From Colius striatus (taxonomy: Eukaryota > Chordata > Aves > Coliiformes > Coliidae), in NCBI RefSeq assembly GCF_028858725.1, contig NC_084766.1, forward strand, positions 21,430,501-21,494,500: a DNA stretch of 64,000 nucleotides. Reading direction: 5' to 3'. The notes beneath the pieces were generated by a model. That model had not been told where the DNA came from. It made no database searches and saw nothing but the letters and a program-made list of their open reading frames with translations. Made by a program: the position numbers and the translations under genes. This document shows positions 36,216 through 44,940 of the stretch, one piece after another. The number at the start of each line of letters is the position of its first letter. The first letter of the stretch is position 1.

Positions 36216-37384
36216 GAGCACAGGGGGATGACTCCCATAGGAAGGCCTGAGCTGACAGGGAGCTCGAAAGCCAGTGGATGGGCCCTGCTGCTATTCAGGC
36301 AGTGGGAGTGGGGGCTGAGCTCTGGCTGCATCTTGCAGCCCCTCTCAAGCGCTCTCTCCCCTCGGAGGAACATGCATCATTAACCTCCTGAGTGCTTGAA
36401 ATAAATTAGGTGAAATATTTGCCTTCCAAGAGGCCCATGCCAACTGCACACACTTCATCAAGTACAGCCCACACTGCACGAGGTTAAACCCCAAAAGGCT
36501 GAATTATTTCAAAAGCCATAGATATTTCATACATGCCCGTGCTTAACAGACCCCTTCCATGTAAGGAAGCTGAGCTTCCACATGAGGGCTGGGAGAGTTA
36601 ATCTAAATTGTGTAATATTGTGTGGCTGAAAGCCTCTTTCATGTAACTGCATTCACGTAACTGCGAACCAAGCTTGCAATTCTTAAAAATCCAAATCATT
36701 GCAAAGGAAGGGGTTTGGTGTTTGGCAAAATAACAAAGCCTCTTGTGTTGCTTGGCTTTACAGTGAATCTCAGACAGGGCTCACAGCACAAGGGAGGGCC
36801 TAGAATATGTCAGAGGCATTTAAAGAGAAATTCCCAAAGATGTCAGGTTCCGCTATCCAAACAGCTCCCACTTGAATGGATGTTTTGTTGTGGTTTCTTG
36901 TGCCTCCACATTATTTTTAATTGTGAATTGCCTGAGGACTTTAAAGTTGCACCCCAACTCCCCAAAAGCAAAATATCCCTTTGAAAACTCCCTCACAACA
37001 GGTTGGTCATAAACTCAGGTAGAAAACGTGGATGTCAAACAATCAGATGTGGAAACACCAAATATGCAAACACGGCCATGTACAGTCGGTAGGGCTGACA
37101 GTTCACATGAGACTGCCTGACCAGATTTCACTTGTTGAAACTGTGAAGTGCTCAGAGGAATTGTGAAGGCATGAATGAGGTGGAAATATAGCTCTCCTCT
37201 TCCTACAGTAGTGCAGGAAAGCAGGTTAAATCCCAGTTTGTGTCAAACACCTAACAGTTTAAACTCAGTTTGTGCCAGATTCTCTTTAGGTCTCATTCTC
37301 TCATAGAAAATTGAACTTTCTCATTCAGCCCATGTAATGTTCAGCCTTGATGAGGGAGGGGACCCAGGCTAAGCTTAAGTCACA

Positions 37385-37575
37385 CACAGAATCACACACA
37401 GAATCTCAAGGGCTGGAAGGGACCTCAAAAGATCATCTAGTTGTACCCTCCTGCCAGACCAGGACCATCTAGAGTAGGTCACACAGGAACTCATCCAGGT
37501 GGGCTTTGAATGTCTCGTTCCATCACCTTTCCAGGGATGAAGGTGAGGCTGACCCATCTGTAGTTACCCAAAATA
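37385..37575 (-). mobile_element. CR1 LINE fragment with internal deletion, minus orientation
   Basis: The left part is the complement of the CR1 tail (AGAATCTCAAGGGCTGGAAG, GGACCTCAAAAGATCATCTAG, GGTGGGCTTTGAATGTCTC). It then jumps to a segment normally found further 5' in CR1 (CACCTTTCCAGGGATGAAGG, then TGAGGCTGACCCATCTGTAG), which encodes part of the reverse transcriptase in complete elements. The join near 37517 suggests an internal deletion. No coding capacity remains. Confidence 0.82.
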
Positions 37576-40500
37576 CTAGCCACACCTCCTTTTCCATAAA
37601 AAGTCACTATTAGTAATGTAGGTGTGTATGAGAGTACTCGTGCTCTGCTGCACTAAGTAACCCACTGAGGATGTACAACAGCCAGTGCCTGCTAGGCCAA
37701 AACTGTAAGCATTTAAACTGTGCTTATGACAGCTCAGTCACACTCTGGCACCTTAAATGCAATAGGTGTACTGTAAGTGGTCATATACTGGTATGCACTG
37801 GCTTATTTCAGTTTCAATTTCCCGTTACAACCCAAGAAAAAATGGATGGATGGTTGATCCTTCAGTGGACAAGAGCCAGTCCTGTCATTCAGATAGGGCC
37901 GAGCACTGTAGCCTTTTGAGGATACTGGACTTTTCCCTCACCTCAGTCCAGCATAACTCAAAGGTCTTAAACTGATATACAGAAGCTGAAATGCAGAGAC
38001 ACGTCTGCCTGAAGCTGCCATCACTGGGAGTATACCTCCTATGCTGAACCTTTGGAGACTCCTGTTCTTAGTTCATCTCTTCTTACAGAGTGAAGAAAGA
38101 TTTAATTCATTTATTAATTTTGTGATGTTACTTTATAGGAAGAGATTGTTGCAAACAGCAAGACAGCTTACTGCCTGCTTTAACCTCACAAATTGCAGTA
38201 ACATTTAGTAATTGTCCCTTCAAACTCACAACACGGTGAAAGTGATTAGTTTGCTGTTTAATAAGGTCAAGGGTTTTCTATGTATAAAAATAGAAACTAA
38301 AGCCAGCTGCACTAAACACATAGCCAGATTCAACAACACTGAGTTATCTCCAAAGCAAAATCAAGACATGGTATTGGCAGCTCCTGAGATTATGTTTGAA
38401 CCTCCAGATACTGAGATATCTGTCTGCATGGTCTCATGAATATATGATGAACTGGGAATTCCAAGTAGCTACCATCTCTTTCTACTGAGCAGCCAAAGGA
38501 AAGAAAACAATGCTCTGTGTGCAATGTGGCACAAGGGTGATTTTACTTTTCTTCCAGAGTCAGAGCTCCCAGAGTTTCAAAAGTCAGTTGATCTTTTTAA
38601 GGTAGCTCATGCTTTTCCTTGAGAGATAGCCCTGACATCCTGATACATTTAGCCAGTGGCACCCTTGAGAAGATCATCCAACCTCCAGCTGTGCGTGGGG
38701 AAGGTGCCCTCTTAATTATGCCCAGGGCCACCTGCCTCTGGGATAGGAGAGCTTATCAGGGCTGTAGGGGAAGCAGCCAGGGTCTGTTTGTTCCTGCCAG
38801 GTTGGCTATGCTTGCTCTTCCTGCTGAGGACACTGGGGGGCTAGGAGGAGTGAAGGGCAGAAAGACAATACGACAGGAGCCAGCCAAGCCAGAAATCAAA
38901 GAAGCAGTGAAGGACCACTACAGCTGCCGTGGGAGGTAATGCTGGCTGCAGGGTGGGTGTGTGGGCAGATGTGGGTGACTGAACAAAATCTGGAGGAGTA
39001 ACAAGGATGTCTTGTGGTGGAGCTGTCATAGGGCTGGAACAGATTCTGTTGGAGGTGACGATCTTGGCTACAAAGCTTCCCTGTGTTTTGTTGGCTTAGC
39101 TGGTGGTGTCAGCTTTCACCTGCCTACAAGAGAGGATGAAAATGTTGAATTAGGAAGCGAAAAGACAGCCTTTCCTACTTCAAAACAAATCTGAGGATCT
39201 GACTGTGGTTTTCCAGCCTTTGGGATCTGCAATACCCAATGTACAAAAACGGAGTATTTGTTGCCATTCAGCAATAACACTTTGGTGCTATTAACCACAG
39301 TGAATGCAGTGAATACAATCTGTTGGGTTGTTGTGTTTCATTACTTGATGGTGCTACAGGGAGGAGTTAGAGCTCTTTTGGAGAGTTGGGGGAATAATGT
39401 GGTGAAGTATGGAACAACTTCCACGCTTCTTCTTCCTCTCGAGTGAAACAGTGAACTTGTTCAGTTCCTCGCTGGGTTTTCAAATACAGGGTGATGTGGG
39501 TAATCAGATCAGTTGCCATGGTGTTCCACTTTTGCATCTGATGGTGTGAAATGCAAGCTCTGAGGGCCCTGCACAAAGCTGCTGTGCCAGTGCCATGGAA
39601 GTAAAACAAAGCTGTGTGTTACTGGAAGCTCCTGTGTGACACTATGGCCAGCAGCTCGCTGTAGGGCTGTTTGCACAGCACCCTGGGAAAGAAAAGGAGC
39701 TGTTTTTTTTTTTTTACTAGTGTGAGTTACATATACTGATGATGAAGCTTTTGCATAGTGCTGCTAAAGATTATCCAAGCTACCTGCTGTGAAGGAAAAT
39801 ACCTTGGTACTAAAAGCTGTATGTACCAGTCCAGATGCTCATGACAGCTGCTGGGTAGATCCTTATTGGATCTTGGTGGCGTCCTCACAGCCATCCTTAA
39901 AATCAAGTGCACCCAGTCACAGATGCACCTGTATGTGCCTGGGGCAGCTAAGGAGGGCTGGTTTGCAGAGCAGGGCATGTGCAGGGCTGCCCTCCCAACC
40001 ACTCCCACTTGTGCTGAGACCATACTCAGTGTATGAACCAGGTCTGAAGACTGCAAGCAAGCGATTCAACTCAAATACTACTTCTCTATTAAAAATGCAG
40101 ATTATCAGTGCAAAAGAAAGGCTAAAGGACAGATTGAAAAGGTACACATGCACTTACAGAGCTACATAAGCAATGGTTCTGTTCTGGTGCTGTTGTTGGC
40201 TTTTTGCCTTTTCCTGTGGCTTTCTTGAAGCATGTTATGTTGAAGGTTGGGTGCATGTTAGAGGTTGTCTGAAGAGGTCACCTTTAAGACTAGCAATAAG
40301 CAGCTCTCACTGCATAACTTTTCTGAACACTCTGTAGTTCAGCTCTTAAAACATAATTTCAAAACTAACACTGAATTTGTCCCTGGGCAGTACTTCATCA
40401 GCCTCAAATTCTCTGATTGAAGCTCCATTTAAAATAGGTTAAATTCTCATTTGGCTCAGTCGCATCACATCTGCAGGGTGCTGCAGTTACCCATGAGGCC

Positions 40501-41994
40501 AAATAACACTGTCCTAATAAGCTTACCAACAGCTTAGCCATGAAATTCAAACTATTGCAACACATCGTTACCATTCCCCTTCTATGGAGAGGTGACATTC
40601 TGTAATCCAGCACACAAATAATGCTGCCATAAGAACACGTGTGACATGGCTAAATGCTCACCGATTTCTAATGCTAGAGCTGTGGCAGAGGAGTGTTTTC
40701 CTGAGGCAGTGAGTAGGTTAGGCAGTGACCACAAGCCTTGTAAGACCTGTGCTAGCTTCCCCTTCTAACCCAGCTGCTTTCCCAATGATTCTTCAGGTTA
40801 AAACACCTGGTGATTCCTGATGTGACTGCTCCTTGGAACCCTCATGTTTGAGGTAAGCTGGGTTTGATTTTTTTGACATTTCTCTGTCTGCTTTATTTGT
40901 GGTTTATGTGGTTGTTTAACTGCACCTGTCAGAGGTTTTATGTGCTTCTGTGAGGGGAATACGATGGGTGCCCTGCTGCTGCCTGGGGCTCTGCTCCAGC
41001 CACCAGCAACCCCTGGTGTGAGAGGAACATATGAGAAGCAGCCCTCTGCAGGACTGCAGGGGTCATTCTGGGATCTCAATCTTACATTAAATCAATGTAA
41101 GCCTTAATCAAACACCTCTCTATAGACAAGTATTGTTTCAGTTTCTGCACAAGTGACTCCTCAGGAGCTTCCTTTTTTATGAAGGAAGGGGCCAGCTCCT
41201 TCCCCCATTTACCTCAATTGCAGCCCTGCTTTCTGTACAGCTGTACTGGGCAGCGGGGCAGAAAAGGTGTTGCTGTGCAGTCAGGTAAGGGCTGTAGAGA
41301 TCATAGTCCCTTCTTGTCAGACCATCAGTGTGATGTGTCTAAAGGAGAGAAATAGGGACTGTAGAAAACCTGTGCTTTTCTCACCAAAATGTACCACAGA
41401 ATTGTGCTTCAGTACATGGATATTTAACATTTCAACCCCCTCTTCTCCTGTGGTAAAACAACTTGCCTATTTCAACACTCTGTCTGAGCACGACTGTTGC
41501 TCTAGCCTTGACTCATTAGCTGGCTGAAACACTGTTCATCTCCCAGATCCTGTTTCTGCACCTTGCTGCTTCCTACCTCCTGAATTTTTTCATGGCTGGT
41601 TTCTCACCCAGCTCTGCTCATGTTCCTGTTGGAAGTCACTCTCTGATGTTCTGCTCTGTGGAAGCAGGACTCAACCAGCTTGTTTAGCTTGTGAAATCTT
41701 TGTAAGGAAGAATGGGTTTTTTTCTAGGACTGTTTAGTGAAGTCTCAGTCATTCCTTACGTTGGTATAAGGGTCTTGGTTTCTAGTTGGGCAATTTCAGT
41801 GTAACTTTAACCACGAAGCTTCCAGCAATGTGTTTAGGGAGGGAATAGCTGTCACCCAGTGTCTGGCCTTTGGAAAACGGCCCTGTACCGAAATGCATGA
41901 GGCATCCCTAAGTCTCTCCCGTCTCCGTTAGCTGGCACATGTAACACCGCTGACGGTACTGCGGGGCTTCGACGAGAAAAGAGCTACGTGAGCT
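37576..41994. other. Intergenic region between TNKS2 and FGFBP3, no gene seen
   Basis: ORFs reach about 126 codons (39789-40169) but show no family resemblance, and conflicting ORFs overlap them on the other strand. Composition is ordinary. Poly-T runs occur at 39704-39716. Nothing RNA-like or transposon-like was identified with confidence. Confidence 0.55.
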
Positions 41995-42013
41995 TCTCAT
42001 AAAATAGTTACAC

Positions 42014-42019
42014 TTTATT
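42014..42019 (-). terminator. FGFBP3: FGFBP3 poly(A) signal
   Basis: The + strand reads TTTATT, giving AATAAA on the gene strand 82 nt after the FGFBP3 stop codon. Immediate gene-strand context is CCAATAAAGTG, a classic signal. It implies a very short 3' UTR of roughly 100 nt, ending near 41995. Confidence 0.8.
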
Positions 42020-42100
42020 GGAGAGGAAAGAGAGGGAAGCCGACAGAGTGAGGGTGGGGGCAGCGAGGTGAGGCTCGGGCGCTGCCGGGCCGGGGCCGAC

Positions 42101-42595
42101 TCAGCCCTCCCAGAAGCCAACAAAGAAGCTGCAGAGCGAGTGCCACCGCTCGGCGCAGACGCTCTGGTCCGGGCCTGGCGCGGGCTGCGTGGTGGGCGCG
42201 GGGCCGGGCGGCGGGAGCAGGCGGAGCTGCGCCTCGGGCGGCGCCCGGCCCGGGCCGCACGGGCGGGCGCTGAGGGGGCCGCCGCGCGCGCAGGGGTCTC
42301 GCCGCCGCCGCAGCCGCGCCAGGATCTGCCTCCAGTAGTGGCGGCGGCGCGCGGCGTAAGCGGGGCAGCGGCGCGGCTCCCCGCGGTAGGCGCAGGTGCG
42401 CGCCGCCCCGCCCGCCGGCGCCCGGCAGCTCAGCCGCAGCTCGCTACCGCCCGCTGCCCTGCGCAGCTCCCAGTTGCACCGGTGCTGCTCCGGCGTCGAG
42501 AACCGCCCCGCCTGCTCCTCCTCGTCCTCCGCCTCCTCTCGGCTCGCCCCCGCCAGGGCGGCAAGCGCCAGGAACGCGAGCAGCGCTGCCCGCAT
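42101..42595 (-). CDS. FGFBP3: Fibroblast growth factor-binding protein 3
   Basis: A 164-residue secreted carrier that binds heparin-held FGFs and releases them from extracellular matrix (family knowledge). A signal peptide covers residues ~1-17 (MRAALLAFLALAALAGA), followed by an acidic stretch (19-27). FGF-BP landmarks: FSTPEQHRCNW (C40), C57, CAYRGEPRRC (C68, C77), an Arg-rich segment YWRQILARLRRRRDPC (87-102), C113 and the C-terminal signature CAERWHSLCSFFVGFWEG (C147, C155), matching the end of human FGFBP3. Eight cysteines fit four disulfides. The coding region is one exon, as in mammals. It is about 90 residues shorter than human FGFBP3 (258 aa), because the basic linker before the C-terminal module shrinks to a Pro-rich stretch. 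The Met is chosen because the signal peptide follows directly. It is convergent with TNKS2. Confidence 0.94.
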   Translation of the reverse strand: MRAALLAFLALAALAGASREEAEDEEEQAGRFSTPEQHRCNWELRRAAGGSELRLSCRAPAGGAARTCAYRGEPRRCPAYAARRRHYWRQILARLRRRRDPCARGGPLSARPCGPGRAPPEAQLRLLPPPGPAPTTQPAPGPDQSVCAERWHSLCSFFVGFWEG

Positions 42596-43385
42596 CTCGT
42601 CGGGACCGCGGGAGCCTCCTCCGGTCCCTCAGCGACGGAGCGTCCTGGTCCGCCGCATCGTCCGCGCCCTGCTGAGACACGGGACGCTGGCGGGCGGCTG
42701 CTCCCGCTGCTTTCGCCCCGGTGCCCGTCCCGGCGGGAGGGCCGGCCCCGCGGTAGCGCCAGGCGCAGCCCACTGGCACTTGTTTCGACAGAGGGGCGCA
42801 GAGCGGGCGCGTCCCTCCAGGGTGGTAACACTTGAGGCTCTGAGCTTCTTTGTGCCCGGCTTCGCTGACGGACCGCCCCGGCACCCCCTCGGCCGGGAAG
42901 CCGTAACCCCAGGGCAACATGAGCCCGCAGCCTCCGGCTGAGGCATCGAAGCAGCGAGCGCAGCTCGACAGCCAGACCGGGCTCCCTGCAAACCGCTCCC
43001 TAAAGCCCCGTCGTTTCCCCTCGAGCCCACTTTGCCCCCCAGCTCACTCCCAGTACTCCCCGCTGTGTCCCGAGGGCACTCACGGTGCGCTGTGGGTTGG
43101 GTGGAAGTGCCCGGGCACACACGTACGCGGCCGTCGCGCTCTCCGGCTGTCGGCGGCGGGGCTGGGCGCGGGGGTTATCAATGGCCGGGGGCTGCCCCCG
43201 CCGACGCCCCTCCCCGGCCCGTCGCCAGCGAGGGGGACAGCGCGGGGAGCTGTGTCCCCTAACGGCACGGGCTTGAGGGAACCTCCCCGCCCCCCTTCCC
43301 CGCTCGCCTCTTGTTCGAGAAAACGGCACGGCGGTACCGCAAAACCATCTCGGAGCTCCGGCGCCTTTGGCAGGTGGCGGGGGAG

Positions 43386-43464
43386 TGGGGTCTGGGTGCC
43401 GAGCAGCGGCCGTGCGGAGAGCCGCGCGTCGCGGGGCTGTTCTGGTGGAAGAGAAGCAATTTAG
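43386..43464 (+). repeat. Left arm of ~80 bp inverted repeat
   Basis: It reads TGGGGTCTGGGTGCCGAGCA, then GCGGCCGTGCGGAGAGC, and ends GAGAAGCAATTTAG. The reverse complement occurs at 43891-43970 with about 90 % identity (a cluster of changes plus one indel around the middle). Spacer about 426 bp. Both arms lie in CpG-rich flanks; the spacer is partly AT-rich. Confidence 0.9.
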
Positions 43465-43739
43465 CTTTCTCTGTAACTGGTGGAGTTAGACCACAAAACC
43501 GGATTCTCGTTTCAGAAGTAAAATACCAGCGTGGATTATTCTAGGATGGTTATGTTTTGTTAATGTGGGGACAGGCTTCTATATAGGGAGGATGTGTATT
43601 ATAACAAAAAAGAAGTTTAAGGAGAACGTAGATCTTTGTTACTGCACGTTTGGGGATGGGAGATCAGACGCCAGCTTCAGAAATCTCTCGTTGGAATTGG
43701 GCTCTCAAAATCCACAGGTGCTTCAGTTCCATGGGTGAT

Positions 43740-44340
43740 GCTGTACTCGGCCCATCTGCTCCGAACTCTTTAGCGCGCTGCCCCCACCCCCTCGCCTCCC
43801 CCCATGCTCCAAGACAACGGGCCCTCGCGTCACCAGCAGCTCCCCGCTGCCTCCGCGGTAGCAGAGGGAGAGCGGAGGAACTAAAAAGAACTAAATTGCT
43901 TCTCTTTCACCAGAATCGCCCCGCGACAGGCAAGCTCTCCGCACGGCCGCTGCTCGGCACCCAGACCCCACTGCGCGTCCCTTCCCCGCACGGCACACAC
44001 AGCCACGGCGCTGGCAGGGGCGCTCCAGGCTGTCCCTTGAGCTGCTGCGGGCTGTTGGATGGGTAATTACCGAGCTCGCTCTATAGATAGGCCCATATTC
44101 CCCACGGACTGAAGTGGAGCTGTTCCGCAGGCCAGCGCGCTGCCGGTGCGGTGCAATGAGCCACGCAGCGGGCAGGGGCGATCTCGGCTCCCGCCCCTCG
44201 CTCGGGGGTCTCAGGCGGATGGGCTGCGGTTTAGGGCCGAGCCCGCCGGGTGTGCGGGGGAGGCCCGGTGTCGGGCTGCGGCACGGTGCCCGGGGGAGCA
44301 GGGCAAGGCTGCCAGGCGGCCTTCACTGCTCAACATTTGC
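43740..44340. promoter_or_regulatory. Second CpG-rich block
   Basis: A second GC- and CpG-rich stretch follows a ~270 bp AT-richer gap after the FGFBP3 island. It holds the right arm of the inverted repeat. ORFs occur on the + strand (43650-44066, 44114-44347) but none resembles a known protein. It may be a distal part of the FGFBP3 promoter or the start of an unannotated transcript. Confidence 0.6.
43891..43970 (-). repeat. Right arm of ~80 bp inverted repeat
   Basis: It begins CTAAATTGCTTCTCTTTCAC and ends GCTCGGCACCCAGACCCCA, the inverted partner of 43386-43464. The match ends sharply at the TTTAG side and fades at the other. I found no flanking direct repeats or transposase. It does not match any repeat family that I recognise. 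Confidence 0.9.
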
Positions 44341-44343
44341 TTA

Positions 44344-44940
44344 CTGACCGGGACAGTAATGCCTTGAACAAAGGCTAGAAGATGGAAAAATCCAGTGCAC
44401 CTTTTAGGGTAGTCGTGATTTGTGTTTGCTTAAATGACCACGGGTGTGCACAAAGACTCAAGAAACCTTAGGCTTTGCACTTACAACTAGCAAAAGCCAA
44501 TTACTTCGCAATTATAACTAGCAAAAGCCAATTAACCAAGAAGAAAACACAGTCCATATGGATTTTCCCATATGCTTGTGTTTCAAAGGAAAGTTCAATG
44601 AACGGATGCAGAGAAAACAATTACCAGAGGGTCCCGAAGAACCTTGAAGACTGCCAGAGACCCTCACAGAAGACCCTATGAGACTCAAAGCGCATGCTTA
44701 ATAGAGATGCAAATAATTAGTTCCAGGAAATACTGTGAATATGTATATATATTCTGGGAAAACCTATGCATATATATGTAATAGGACAATATAAGCTTGA
44801 CTGGGGAAACTTGGGGTGTGCACGTTAGGTGGAATGATCCCACATGCGTCCAGTGCTGTGAATAAAGAATGCTTGCTTTCTAAAATGCCAAAATGGATTT
44901 TAGAGAGTCTTTGTTCTACTGACATACAGTAACAACAGTG
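44344..44940 (+). mobile_element. Probable solo LTR of an old endogenous retrovirus (ERVL-like)
   Basis: The start TGACCGGGACAGTAATGCC follows the CpG block. The 3' part carries a compact AATAAA (44861-44866) followed by GAATGCTTGCTTTCTAAAA and TTTTAGAGAGTCTTTGTTC, the R/U5-like pattern of avian ERVL LTRs that I recall. A TATATATATT-type AT stretch lies at 44743-44780. No internal gag, pol or env sequence is seen on either side, so this would be a solo LTR. I could not identify convincing target-site duplications, so both ends are approximate. A 19 bp direct repeat lies inside. Confidence 0.55.
44485..44534 (+). repeat. Direct repeat, 19 bp, two copies 31 bp apart
   Basis: AACTAGCAAAAGCCAATTA occurs at 44485-44503 and again, identical, at 44516-44534. 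It lies inside the probable LTR, where short internal duplications are common in the U3 regulatory part. Confidence 0.85.

Larger units (their letters stand above)
30929..37384. other. Intergenic region, no gene seen
   Basis: No ORF in this stretch shows a recognisable family or a plausible exon structure. It holds a 47 bp tandem duplication (33146-33239), a 20 bp tandem duplication (35821-35860) and a G-rich patch (36130-36215). The rest is unremarkable AT-rich sequence with short A or T runs. Confidence 0.6.
42060..43470. promoter_or_regulatory. CpG island covering FGFBP3 and its upstream region
   Basis: GC content rises abruptly at about 42060, with dense CG dinucleotides and many CGG/GCC blocks, and falls back to background near 43470. 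It spans the whole FGFBP3 coding exon and about 870 bp upstream of its start, as expected of a promoter plus 5' exon. I cannot place the transcription start or a non-coding first exon. Long ORFs on both strands are a by-product of the composition. Confidence 0.85.

Noticed and set aside
39789-40169. 126-codon + strand ORF between TNKS2 and FGFBP3
   Set aside because: No recognisable domain, overlapped by two minus-strand ORFs, and no splice or CpG context.
42068-42835. 255-codon + strand ORF antisense to FGFBP3
   Set aside because: It lies opposite the real FGFBP3 exon in a CpG island; its Arg/Ala/Pro-rich product resembles no family and is explained by GC composition.
42629-43464. Several 100-180 codon ORFs on both strands upstream of FGFBP3
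   Set aside because: All overlap one another in a GC-rich area with few chance stops, and none shows conserved motifs.
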